Source: Rhynchosporium graminicola (Eukaryota > Ascomycota > Leotiomycetes > Helotiales > Ploettnerulaceae). Taken from it: DNA of 64,000 bases. How positions within the stretch are numbered: the stretch's first letter is position 1; each line of letters opens with the position of its first letter. The notes below the pieces were generated by a model. The model saw only the letters and a list, made by a program, of their open reading frames with translations. It had not been told where the DNA came from and did no database searches. Of this stretch, positions 26,022-37,035 are shown piece by piece. Made by a program: the position numbers and the translations under genes. Location of the stretch: positions 1 through 64,000 of the forward strand of contig FJUW01000092.1 of NCBI GenBank assembly GCA_900074885.1, in the 5' to 3' direction.

Positions 26022-26400
26022 CCTGCAAGTTTTGCTAGCGCAGCGGATACTCGACCCTAAGTATCACCTTATAATACCTGCAAGTTTTACTAGCGCAGCG
26101 GATACTCGACCTTAAGTCTGATCCTAACTATCACCCTAAGTATTACTCTATAATACCTATAAGTTTTGCTAGCGCAGCAGATACTCGACCCTAAGTATCA
26201 CCTTATAATACCTGCAAGTTTTACTAGCGCAGCGGATACTCGACCTTAAGTCTGATCCTAACTATCACCCTAAGTATTACCCTATAATACCTGCAAGTTT
26301 TACTAGCGCAGCGGATACTCGACCCTAAGTCTGACCCTAACTATCACCCTAAGTATTACTCTATAATACCTATAAGTTTTGCTAGCGCAGCAGATACTCG
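26022..26400. repeat. Alternating 55/79-bp tandem repeat upstream of TLH copy 1
   Basis: Units begin with CCTGCAAGTTTTGCTAGCGC (or CCTATAAG) at 26,022, 26,077, 26,156, 26,211, 26,290 and 26,369. Spacing alternates between 55 and 79 bp. Each unit ends in CCCTAAGTATYAC- or CCTAACTATCACCCTAAG-like telomere-type sequence; the longer units carry two such blocks. The array starts immediately upstream of the helicase frame. Confidence 0.8.
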
Positions 26401-26487
26401 ACCCTAAGTCTGACCCTAAGTCTGACCCTAAGTATTACCCTAAGTATTACCTTAAGTATTACCCTAAGTATTACTCTAAGTATTACT
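26401..26487. repeat. Telomere-like 12-mer array (C-strand orientation)
   Basis: Repeats of CCCTAAGTCTGA and CCCTAAGTATTA, each containing CCCTAA. It directly continues the previous minisatellite and ends at a (GAAA)n tract at about 26,490-26,513. Confidence 0.8.
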
Positions 26488-26513
26488 TGAAGAAAGAAAG
26501 AAAGAAAGAAAGA

Positions 26514-26625
26514 AGCTTCGAGTTAGGCTTCGGGTCAGGCTTAGGGTCAGGCTTCGGGTCAGACTTAGGGTCGGGCTTAGGGTCGGGCTTAGGGTCAGGC
26601 TTCGGGTTAAGCTTAGAGTCGAAGG
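26514..26625. repeat. Telomere-like 12-mer array (G-strand orientation)
   Basis: Repeats of TTAGGGTCAGGC / TTCGGGTCAGGC, the reverse complement type of the array at 26,401-26,487. Only the (GAAA)n tract separates the two arrays, so together they form an inverted pair pointing away from each other (CCCTAA then TTAGGG). Confidence 0.8.
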
Positions 26626-26654
26626 CATCCTCCTTACGCTACCTGTATATTTAT

Positions 26655-27070
26655 TACTACCTTTTCTAGCCGGGAAGACCTAAAAGTCGAATCAGAGCCT
26701 ACACTAGCGACTATAGGCAGCCGATAGCCTGAAAATAGTAAACGCCCTGATTTTTCAGTACTTATAGGCACCTCCAGGCACTACTACGACGTTCAGATAG
26801 TAGCGATCAATAAGGATTCAGCACGCGAGGAAGCCTACGCTACGCTTACAGAGGCCGCAAACGCGAAATAACTGAAATATAAGGATCTAGGCCCTGTATT
26901 TCACCCTCTAATTATTTCCGCCGATAGCCTAATGGAAAAGGATAAAGCGAAGACCTATAGGGCTCTACAGGGTCTACTAGGCCCTAGTAGAGCGAGGTGG
27001 CTCGATAGCTTTATTACTACTACTTTAACTTAGGCACGAGGTATCGCAGCTACGTTAATTATAGCATATA
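26655..27070 (+). pseudogene. C-terminal endonuclease of a CRE/R2-type LINE, copy A
   Basis: On the plus strand the frame reads RPDF at about 26,743-26,754, then YYDVQIVAINKDSAREEAYA. The spacing PD-x12-D (Pro at 26,746, final Asp at 26,788) matches the restriction-like endonuclease (PD-(D/E)XK) at the C terminus of CRE, R2 and R4 type non-LTR retrotransposons. Downstream it continues with LGPVFHPLIISA and LGPSRARWLDSFITTTLT. A few stops (TAG/TAA) interrupt it. The reverse transcriptase is absent, so this is a 5'-truncated element. Copy B at 37,846 preserves more of the upstream Cys/His motif. Confidence 0.75.
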
Positions 27071-27469
27071 AGTAAGCTTAGAATACCCTGAGAATCTACT
27101 CCCCGCCTACCCTGGAGCGAATAAAGCCCCGCGCCACAGGGCACCCCTTCTATACTAAAGAAGCACCCCCACTCTCTTCCTCTCTCTTCTACGCTAGAGA
27201 GCACTCTCCCTATATCATAGGGCACCCCCCCTCTACGCCGCAGGGCACCCTCTCTCGCTATAGAGCACCCTCTTCTCTTTCATCGAAGGCTTCGATCATC
27301 TATCTACTACTCGTAGTACATATCGCCTACCCTAGGCTTCTGTATCTCTCTTTTATTTAGTACTCTCCTTACCTGTATTTATAGCACGCACCCCCTGTAC
27401 TTATAGCTCAAGTTTCCTTATAGTTAGAAAAACGCCTGTAGCAAGATAGCGTAGTTAGATTCAATATCA
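27071..27469 (+). other. 3' untranslated region of LINE copy A with GCACC minisatellite
   Basis: Follows the endonuclease frame. 27,140-27,275 contains irregular repeats of the form AGGGCACCCC / AGAGCACCCTC every 15-35 bp. The final segment, from AGTTAGAAAAACGCCTGTAG to GATTCAATATCAC, recurs unchanged at 28,911-28,951, 29,161-29,209 and 38,705-38,751, each time running straight into telomere repeats. That marks it as the true 3' end of the element. Confidence 0.7.
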
Positions 27470-27494
27470 CCTAACCCTTAAACCCTAACCCTAA
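27470..27494. repeat. Interstitial telomere repeats at LINE 3' end
   Basis: CCTAACCCTTAAACCCTAAC continuing CCTAA: about four telomere-type units directly after the LINE 3' end. The junction with the next element (GTGATTCTTAAGG) is abrupt. Confidence 0.85.
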
Positions 27495-28909
27495 GTGATT
27501 CTTAAGGTTCCTTATAAAGAGAAATACCTTATCTCTAACTTCTTAGTCGATACTATACCGTTTCGGGTCAGTTATAGCGCTTATCTTATACTAAGTAGCT
27601 AGTATATTAGCTTTTATAACCTCGATAGCGGATTTAGTACGTTTAGCTAGGGATTTAGTATTAGTATAATTAAGCTTCTCTTACGGTATCGATCCGGTGG
27701 GTTACTTCTAGTCTTAGCTATTCCGTAGCAGTATATCGTATTTAAGGGTATATAGCGCTATACTAATAGAGTCGTAAGGCAGGGTTACTTAGGCGCGGTC
27801 TATTATCAGTAGTAATTCGCTTTAGTTACTCTAGTAGTAATTAATAAAGGGTCTAAGGCGTTAGTTAATATACTAATTCATAATCTCCGTTTATCTGTCG
27901 GTTTACTAGTAGATGGTAGTAGAGAGCTTAACTTTAACTCTAATTATATAGTAAAACTCTTACTAGAAGGATAAGATTAAGTAAGCTCCTCGATCGGATA
28001 TAATTAACTTAGGGATATATCTGAAATGAAAAATATATCTATTAGATAAATAATATCGCTATCCCGCGGGTATCGATATTATAGTAGTATAGTATCGATA
28101 CGGAGTCCTTCCTTAAGCGGTTGATAAATACTAATATCTTATTAAATCCTTAGTTATTAGGCGGGAAGTCCTTAAAATCTATAGCTAAGTACTATATAGG
28201 GTAGCTAAGTACTAGTAATAAGTAGAGGAATCCTTACTATTTCGTCTGTTTCGGATGAGAGTACTAGTAGGGGCGGTAATTATAAGTATACTATTTTATA
28301 TCTAATATAAGTCCTTTCTAATAGTAATAGGTAGAAATTATTTCGGCGGTCTTACGAGCGTTTAGATAAGCAGAGGAAACTTAATCGTAGACTTTACTAA
28401 TTAAACAGGTATATAGCAGGGTATAGCGTTATACGTATAGACGACTATTATAAAGTAGTAAACTATTATTAATAGTATAGCTATCTTCTAATATATTTCG
28501 TTCCTTAGAGAATAATTCTTAGTTGAATTAGTATAGTTTTTCGATTAAATCAAAAGAGTTATATGCGGGTTCTAGTAGCGTATTAGTCCCTAGCGATATT
28601 AGGTATATATAACTCATTTGATCGATATTATACTTAGCTAGTTCCGCGTTAATCCTAAGGTCTAAGCGGTCTAGAAGTAATAAAACCCGAGATCTACTAT
28701 TCTATTTCTATTATTCCTATATCCTTAGATCTTATTCCCTATAGCTAAGGATATTAGCTTTAGCGTTATCTTTACTAAGCGTATATATAATTTGAAAGTT
28801 GAATTCGGAAAGGAATTCTATCTATCTAGCTTACTTACTAGTCAGGACCTTAGTAGTTATAAAGTATTCTAAGGATCGATAGTCCGTATATACGCTAGTA
28901 TAGCGTTAT
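27495..28909 (-). pseudogene. Truncated Ty3/gypsy fragment (RNase H to integrase)
   Basis: On the minus strand, near 28,900-28,750, the frame resembles gypsy RNase H (segments like AYIRTIDP and EFLSEFNF, once RIP changes are allowed for). Near 27,700-27,510 it resembles the end of the integrase, with an alternating basic segment and a DKVFLFIRNLKN-like segment. It is cut off on the left by the telomere repeats and on the right by the N at 28,910. Many stops; no LTR visible. Confidence 0.6.
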
Positions 28910-28910
28910 N
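28910..28910. other. Assembly join (single N)
   Basis: Single N between the gypsy fragment and a partial LINE 3' end. The sequence right of it starts inside the LINE tail, so order and distance across the join are not assured. Confidence 0.8.
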
Positions 28911-29228
28911 AAAACGCCTGTAGCAAGATAGCGTAGTTAGATTCAATATCACCTAACCCTTAAACCCTAACTCTACGCCGCAGGGCACTCTCTCTCGCTA
29001 TAGAGCACCCTCTTCTCTTTCATCGAAGGCTTCGATCATCTATCTACTACTCGTAGTACATATCGCCTACCCTAGGCTTCTGTATCTCTCTTTTATTTAG
29101 TACTCTTCTTACTTGTATTTATAGCGCGCACCCCTTGTACTTATAGCTTAGATTTCCTTATAGTTAGAAAAACGCCTGTAGCAAGATAGCGTAGTTAGAT
29201 TCAATATCACCTAACCCTTAAACCCTAA
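28911..29228 (+). repeat. Two truncated LINE 3' ends in tandem, each ending in telomere repeats
   Basis: 28,911-28,951 is the last part of the LINE tail followed by telomere units (28,952-28,970). Sequence then re-enters the tail further upstream (CTCTACGCCGCAGGGCAC, 28,971), runs to the end (29,209) and again meets telomere units (29,210-29,228). This head-to-tail arrangement of 5'-truncated copies separated by telomere repeats is as described for telomere-specific LINEs such as MoTeR of Pyricularia. Family identity with MoTeR itself is inferred, not shown. Confidence 0.7.
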
Positions 29229-30195
29229 GTGGGGGAAGGCGGGGCTGCCAAGGCTAGCAGGATACCAATTCCACGCCCGTGCCCTCGATCTTCAGCGACC
29301 TGCATCGGAAGAACTATAAGTCCGATTCCTACAATTCTTAGCGCGTTGAAATACGCTAGCCTAGCCCTATATAGAGATAATTTTTTTATCAAATTCTATT
29401 AACGCAGTCAAGAGTTAGAACCCGGCAGGATACTAATTCCACTTTGGCCCGCGAGGATACTAATTCCGCTGCGTGCCCCTTTAGGCTTTATTAGTAGTGA
29501 AAGATCACTTTAAGGTATCAGGAGATAGAGAATTGAAGTAGTCTCTGAATATTAATTATAGAGAGCGTTATCTCTTCAGAAGAAAGAGAGAAAGCTTACT
29601 TTAAATATATAAGGAGATCATATAAATATATACTAAGCTATGCAAGTGATCAGATATAACGTGAGTATATATAACAGGTGAAAGTATACGATATACCCCT
29701 TATAGTAATCTCTTATTATAAGTCTAGAGATTGCTATTAACTATACGTATACTTTTACCTAGTTAGTGAATATAAACTACCCTAAGTAAGTAAAGAAGCT
29801 CTAAATAGAGAGAGTGAATTCACTATTTATATAAATTAATAAAAGAAAGTATAGATAAAGTGCGTGAGCTAGTCAAAGTCGAAGTGACTATTAAAGAGTA
29901 GAGTTAAGTAAACAAAGGAAATTACAAGACTATAGCCTTATATATAGTATAAATTCAGCTGTTTCTAAGTTTTAAGTGATCGTTAAGTATAAGAGTAAAG
30001 GTAAAATATCATAAAGAAGCGTTTAATACAATAAATTACAAATCGAAATCCAGGTTATATGATTAGAGAGTTATAGATAGCAGTCGCAACTAATTAAGTG
30101 ATTCGAGGCAGAAGAAGCTTCTAGATCGAAAAGGCACTCTAGGCAGCTAGCCTTATTTACTTATAAGGGTAGGTAACCGAAGCCTTATAGGTATA
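29229..30195 (-). mobile_element. Ty1/copia 3'-end fragment (copy 1 of a duplicated segment)
   Basis: Base-for-base near-identical to 38,772-39,738. From about 29,485 to 29,700 it also matches the right terminus of the copia element at 47,284-47,494, so it includes a copia LTR or end region. Its first 250 bp carry three copies of GGATACYAATTCCRC (about 29,258, 29,429 and 29,456). It ends with the 5-base GTATA at 30,191-30,195, the putative target-site copy beside the gypsy LTR. Confidence 0.55.
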
Positions 30196-31170
30196 TGAGC
30201 CTCTTATCTCGCATATAAAGAAGTTCTTCTTCCTTTAAATATAGTATACTAAGATTCTCTGCGCCTATCTCTCTTCTTCTATTAATAACTTTATTTTAAA
30301 TCTTCTATTATTATTATTATGTCTTCTAACTCTCTAAATAAGAGATCGCGAAAAGAGAACTCTTAAGAGTCAGATATGCGTCCTATATTATATTATCGCG
30401 TCGAAGAATCCCTTACTAACTCTAGAAGATCCTTTACGATTAAATCTATTTATCGCGATATTATAAGATTATTTTTACTTTTTACTTTAATCTTTTAACT
30501 AATAATCTATAATATAGTTCGATAGCCCTTACTCTAAGGAAGGTATCCCTTCTATTCCTTATCGCCTAGTAGCTTAACTACGAAATAATCCTGAAATCCG
30601 TTCCTTCTGATCTATTAATTATACTAATTAAGATAATAATTCTAAGCCTGAGCCTAAATAGTATAATCCCTTAGATAATCTTTCTAATTACTCTATCTGC
30701 GAACTTTCTCTACTCCTCTAGCGAACTAATTTATCTCCTCGTATACTAAAAGCTATATCTTCTTCTTTAAAGAAGATTATTATATCTTCCTATAATCGCA
30801 AGTCTATTACTACTACCCTCAGATCTGAAGTAAAGCGTAAGATAAGTAAGTAATCTCCTAATACTAATACTATTTGAATTCTAATATCTACTAAGTAAAG
30901 AGAATAATAATCCTTACTAAAGATATATTAGTATATATGACGCTTGCTCTAGAAAGGTCTCAAAACTACCTGAGCAATAAGACCTCATATTACTATGAAT
31001 ATAAAGTAGTAAGAATCACTTGAGAATCTATAACTAAGGAGTGAAGAAGTAGAGAGAGAATAGAAGTATATATATGAAAAGGGGCCCCTAAACTCTACTT
31101 GTATAATCTCGCTTAGCAGTAAGTGTTTCTACTAATAGGGAGAGACCTCTAAACCTGACTAGTCGTTATA
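30196..31170 (-). mobile_element. 3' LTR of Ty3/gypsy element
   Basis: In minus orientation the LTR begins TATAACGACTAGTCAGG (RIPed from TGTGACGACTGGTCAGG as in the copy at 40,740) and ends GGCTCA; TG at 30,196 is its left end. About 975 bp. A polypurine tract (GGAGGGGGGGTAG, minus; plus 31,171-31,184) lies immediately upstream, as expected for a 3' LTR. It is followed on the left by GTATA, the target-duplication sequence also seen around the solo copy. It is nearly identical to 39,739-40,740 except for a missing 27-bp internal duplication. Confidence 0.7.
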
Positions 31171-34100
31171 CTACCCCCCCCTCCGAAAAAAGCTCGCCCT
31201 CGAGCGTTAGTCTATCTTCTTATTACTATCAAGGTAGTTATAATTATTAATTCTATTATAGAAAGCTTTCAGCTAATTAGGTAGTCTAGCAGGAGGTCTA
31301 GCTTACGTTAGGTTATTAAGGTGGAATTATTACAGCTTAGCGGGAGCGTATTTAACGTCTATAGCGTCGTACTATATGAGATCGACGTCTTGATTTAACT
31401 AGGAAACTCGGTATAAGAGGCTATTGCGCTGCTTGCGGCACGCAAGTATATCTTCGATCTCCTATTTATCGTTACTAGTAATATTGATAGGTAGTAGCAG
31501 CGGTAAGGTTTATCCTAGTAAGGGGTCGTTTAGATGCTTCCGTAGCTTAGCAGCAGGGAATACGTTATATACTTTCATACTAGTAGGGAGCTCTAGATAA
31601 TAAGAGCTTCCGACCTTTTCAATTATATAGAAGGGTCTATTAGTCGGGAAGTCGAGTTTTTTACTAGGTCGAGTACTCGTAAAGTAGCGTATATCTAGCT
31701 AGATAAGGTCGTCTGTAGTGAAGTCGACTTCATAGCGTGAGCGATTATAGGATTAGGATATCTTAGCTTATGCACGTTAGAGGCTAGATTAAGCGGTAGT
31801 CTAGGTGTCGCGCAGGCGATTAGCGTAATCTAGAGCTTACTAAGTATTTAACTTATCAGTAGGTGTAGTAAAGTCAAGTAGGTCTTTCTAATTCTAATTA
31901 ACGCGGAGTATATATCTATAAACGACTTTAAAGGGTAAGAGACCTCTAAGGGATTCGTAAGGGAGAGTCATCTGGGCGTAGTCTATAATAGGTAAGAATT
32001 CCGACTAGTTATCTTAATAGTAAGAGATGAAAAGTTATAATCTATATTAGAGATATTAGTTATAGATCTCTATTTAGCTATCTGTTTACAGGTAGTCTGC
32101 TGCAGAAAGCTATCTTTTGGTACTAAGAATTATAATAACTATAGTCTAAAAACGGGAAACGAATTAAGGCCCTCTGTTAGAGGTAATTATTAATAGAGCT
32201 CCGAAATAGCGGTATACGTAGTATAAGTAAAGCTTTACAAGGTCGCGCGTATCGGAGGTCTTTCGGCATAGAATACTAATTACTTATTTACTGAAACGGT
32301 CGATAAATACGAGAACGTTATTATAGCTATATTTATCGCGGTTAAAGCTATAGTAATCGACTGTAATATACTCCTATAGACGTGATAGTACAGGCAGAGG
32401 TTAGAGGAGGCCCGGTTTCTTATTACGCGGCACTTGAATTCGTCAGTAAGTATAATAGTTATAGTAGTACTAGTTAATAGTTAAAGCGATTCCGTACTAC
32501 TAGTATTATAATACTAGTAGTTATAAGGTCTTCTTTACACTTAGATAGGCAGTCTCTAATCGGTCGTATACTTCGCGTATAAGTAGCGTGCGAAAGTATA
32601 AGACGTCAGGTACGATTAGTCTTCCTTTATAGAGTAGAAGATCTTTTTCTATAGTTAGTTTTCTAGGAGTAGCGGAGAGAGCTTATTTCCGTAAAGCTTA
32701 GAGTAACAGCGTAATACGATTAGCGTTAAGTACTTGCTATACTATGGAAAAGACTAGCGATAGGTCGGCGACTTCTAAGGCGTTAATAAGCTTAAAGTTA
32801 TCTATAGAGTCGGAGCTATTCCGGAGGTTACTTATAAGTAGTACTAGATTGATTTAGTCTTCGCGTAGCAGCTACTATAAACGCTAGGTTCTTTTAGCGT
32901 TATTCTAGTCGTCTAATTTATCTCTTCTGCGAGAGAGAGCGTCGGCGAGTAGATTATACTTCCTAGGTCGATAGGTAATCATGAAGTTATAATCTGCGAG
33001 TAGCTCGGCTTATCGGGCTTATTATACGTTTAGCTATTTAGAAGTTATAAAGTACTTAAGAGCTTTATAATTAGTAACGACGCGGATCTGATATAGTATG
33101 CCTGCGAGCTCAGATCTCTAGTTACTAAAAGATCGTATAATTACGAGTATTTCCTTATCGTGAATAGTATAATTAAGCTCGGTAGGTAGTATAGTCTTAG
33201 AGAAGTAGGCTACTAGGAACTAGTCTTCGTTATGCTGTTGCGATAGCACACTTGCTATTACTCTATTACTAGCGTCTGTTTCGATTATATAAAGTAGATA
33301 TTGCTAATAGTAGTAGAGAAGTAGTACCGAAGTAAGAGCGTGCTTTAGGTGATCAAAGGCATCTTTACACTCCCTAGCGAACCGAAATAATACGTTGTTT
33401 TTAGTAAGTTATATAAGAGGTTTTATAATAATTCCGTAGTCCTTAATAAATCGTCAGTAGAAGTTGCAAAAGCCTAAGAACGATTATACGCCCTTAACTA
33501 TAGTCAGGTAATTCTAAGATTATATAATATTAACCTTCTCAGGGTCTACCTCGATCCTAGAAGTAGAGATAATAAATCTAAGGTATTTAGTGCGAGTAAC
33601 GTTGAATTCATACTTCTTAAGGTCGGCTTATAATCTAGTGTCTTGTAATCGTTGCAGCACCTTATATATATATAATTAATACTATAGTAGGTCGTCAGAG
33701 TAGATCAGAATATCGTTCAGATATGCTATATAGAAGTCGTCTAAGTAGTCGAATAAGACGTTATTCATATATCGCTAGTATATCGCAGGGCTATTAGTCT
33801 GACCGAAAGGGAGTACCTTACACTTATATATACTATAACAGGTCCGGAAGGTCGTATACTCTTCAGAGGCTAGATCCATTCGAATTCGGTGGAACGCCTA
33901 GCGAATATCTAGTTTAGTAAATATCTTAGCAGTAGAGATTCTAGCTAGCGTTTTATCGATTAATAGCAGTGGATATTAATCCTTCCTCGTGAGGTTATTA
34001 AGTACGCGAAAGTCGATATAGAATCTTAGACTTCTATTAGCTTTCTTGACGAAAAGAACAAGTGCAGCGTATAGTACTTAAGAAGGTTCGATAAAACCTT

Positions 34101-37034
34101 TAGCTAAGTTATTAGTAATATACGCCTTAAAAACTTAAAGTTCTTAAGCAAATATCTTATATAAAAGGAAGTATTTAAGGTTCTTCTCGGCCCCTTCCTT
34201 AAGCTTAATTCGGTGATCGTATAAGCGATAAGGAGGGAGAATATCGCTAGCTTCCTTAGAAAAGACGTATACCTACTAGCTATACTCGTGAGAGATCTAT
34301 AGTTCTGAATCTAATTCGCTTAAGCTAATAGTAAATTACTANTATCTTATATAAAGGGGAGTATTTAAGGTTCTTCTCGGCCCCTTCCTTAAGCTTAATT
34401 CGGTGATCGTATAAGCGATAAGGAGGGAGAATATCGCTAGCTTCCTTAGAAAAGACGTATACCTACTAGCTATACTCGTGAGGGATCTATAGTTCTGAAT
34501 CTAATTCGCTTAAGCTAATAGTAAATTACTAGGCGGTTTTACGACGTTCCGTAAGGTCGATAGTTAAAGATACGATAGTAGTATTACGTTACTGAACTGC
34601 GATTCGGTCGTTAAGAAGCTTATCTATCTCGTGAAGGGTAATAGAGAAGATCTTATCGTTAGAAGACTTCTAGCGTTTATATAAGAGATAGAAAGCTAGG
34701 CCGCTAATCGTATAAATCTCTAGCGCAGGAGGCTCTGGAAGAGGTCTGAGCACACGAGGTGATCTTTATCGCTTCCGAAATATCGTAGTAGCTGTTTTTA
34801 TACTTTAAGTAGCTTCTATTAAGTCGCGAGATAGTATTCCGAGCAACTTTTAGTCTATAGTATAAATTGCACGGGCGTAGTCTTATGCGTAGGTCTTTAA
34901 CGTAGAGACTTCTAATTAGGGTTAAAGTGGAGATTCACGCGGGATGTAGGCGATAATATCGCTGAATCGTACGCACTTCGGCCGTGTATCGGTAGCTTCT
35001 CTGGTGTTTTTATAGCTATAAGTCTCCCTAGAAATACGCTTCCGAGCTAGTAACGGTCGTTTGATAATAGAGATAGAGTTAATAATAGCTCGAATATTGA
35101 TAGGAGAGTTAGCTGCGCTTCGCTGTTCCTCGTACGCTTCCCAGAACTGATTAAGGCGTTCGTTTCGTTCGTTAGTATCGTATTAGTAGCGCTAGTAGGT
35201 ATAGTGTTTACGTAAGTCCTTGATCTCGATCGGAGAGCTATAAACGTTACTAGGAGGAGTATATAGTAGCTAAATGATCTGTCGTTTGGAGGTATCTAAG
35301 AGTACTTAATGTTCCGAAAGCCAGGTCCTTCTGAGTATAATACTATAGTTTCCGAGAGTAGTAATAAGAAAGGGAGTAAATGCCTGAACGCGACGATCTA
35401 CTGTCAAATTAAGTATCGTATAGTAACTAATAGTACTACTATTAACGCTATTAAAGCTTTTAATAGGAATTGCGTTTAGCAGAGGGTGAATTAAAAGTTT
35501 TAAGAAGAAGGAAAGGGATTTAAGAAAAGAATGATTAATAAAATAGTATCTATTAGCTTCAGAATCGAGAAGTAAAAGTAGCTTATACGAGAGTCTATTC
35601 TTAGTAAGAGTAGCACGTATAGTAAACGATTAACTACTAAGAAGCTTCGTAAGGTTAAGATATCGCATATCTCGTATACTACCTAGGAAGGAGTCTTTCC
35701 CTAGGCGTAGTCTTTTGCTAGCGGTTTGATATACTCTTAGGCGTTATCGTACGTTTCTTCGTTATTATTATCTTCTGGCTCGCTGTTAATATCGTTATTA
35801 GTATTAATTGCGTTAATTCGATACGGAGTGTTAGGTCGAGCTGACGATAAGCGTGAGTATAAGGTAGGCGTAAAGTGACGAGGAGCATTCGCCGGCGATT
35901 ATGCACGAGGCGTGTCGTTTCGTGCAGAGTATAGTGCTTATTTACTAGTCGCACTAGTGTTCTCGGGCGTAGGAAGACTAATTTGCGGATAAGAAGAGGA
36001 GTTAATACTACGGCGCTAGGAGGAGGTATTTATAGGGCGTTCCCGAGTCGCGCAAGCCTTAGCCGAAGACTCGGAATAGTAAGTCTTTTCAATGAATTGA
36101 CCTTAGTCTTAAGCTTATATAGCCTTAACGTATTCTTCTAGTGTCCTTGACGTTCGGTACTATTAGAAGAGCTGTTTCTATAGCCGTGCAAGTAGCGTCT
36201 CTTATAAGTCTATTTTCAGAGTCGATTAATCATTTACTCTAGCTTTACGAGCTAGCGTACGAAACTCGTAGTAGAACGTCCAGAAGGTCTGCTTATAATC
36301 TATCTTTAGCGCGGAGTAGCTAGCTCTTATAGTTTGTTAGTCGTGTGGATTAGATAAGAAGGAGACGAGTTAAGTGATTATATCGAGTGAATCGATTATA
36401 CTGCCTTCTTCGTTATATTCTAGTTCTAAGAACGAGGGTTCTAGGTAGGTTCTGGCTATTCCTTCCGTTTAGTTAAGTAACTAATCTTTGCGGTGATCTT
36501 CGTCGATGAAGTAGCTAGAGTAGCGCCGGAGGGCGTTACGTATCTATACTTCCTAGAGTTTTAGAAAGTAGTCGATTCTATTAGAGAGCTTATTTAGAAG
36601 GTTCGGTATCTTCTCTATACGCGTAGCGTATAATATTAACGATATTCCTCCGGTAGATTATTCTCGACAACGATTATCAGGCGTAGGAGTAGCGTTATCT
36701 TCTTTAATCGACAGTAATAGTATTATACGCGATTGAACGTTATTGAACGATATAGACTTAGTAGAGCGCTAGGCAGTTAACTAGCGTAGTTCTAGGAACT
36801 CGTCCTGTAACTAGCGTAGTTCTGCAGACAGGTTAGCGTTTAATTGTCTCTCCTCCGCGAGCTTCCTTTCTGCCTCTTATAGCTAGTAAGCGCGGTCTTC
36901 CTATGAGTTACTTATAGTTACTATTAGTATAGGGGTATTATCGGGGAGGTTTAGCGACTCAGTGAGTTCGTTAATTATAGTAGGAGTTAGGGAGCTTAAC
37001 TCGGACGAGGCGTTATCGCGAGTACTCTCTACTG
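31171..37034 (-). mobile_element. Ty3/gypsy retrotransposon internal region, RIP-inactivated
   Basis: Minus strand, read right to left. Gag-like sequence is at about 36,400-35,950 (LEEYVKAIQAQDQGQFIEK). Protease and linker follow, then reverse transcriptase at about 34,060-33,680 (KVLPFGQTNSPAIY, LNDILIYSDDL). RNase H lies near 33,300-32,950 (IETDASNRVIASVLSQQ), integrase near 32,560-31,700 (HITVDYYSFNRDK, VLVFIDRFSKQ) and a chromodomain-like end at about 31,480-31,250 (EIEDILACRKQRNSLLYRV). Stops are nearly all TAG/TAA. The 5' LTR is missing at the gap (37,035). This domain order and the chromodomain identify a chromovirus-type gypsy element. It is a dead copy. Confidence 0.85.
34342..34342. 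other. Assembly join (single N) with duplicated flanks
   Basis: Sequence 34,154-34,341 recurs at 34,343-34,530 with two or three differences, immediately across the N. An unmerged contig overlap is the likely cause; the gypsy frame is duplicated here only artificially. Confidence 0.85.
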
Positions 37035-37035
37035 N
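37035..37035. other. Assembly join (single N)
   Basis: Joins the 5' end of the gypsy gag region to the interior of a TLH fragment. The missing 5' LTR of the gypsy element would lie here, so the adjacency is unproven. Confidence 0.8.

Noticed and set aside
26401..26625. Head-to-head telomere fusion
   Set aside because: A fusion would read TTAGGG repeats followed by CCCTAA repeats on the plus strand; here the order is the opposite.
26379..26669. 96-codon plus-strand frame with DPKSDPKYYPKYY and GSGLGSG repeats
   Set aside because: It is a translation of the telomere-like 12-mer arrays; repeat-derived and not a plausible gene.
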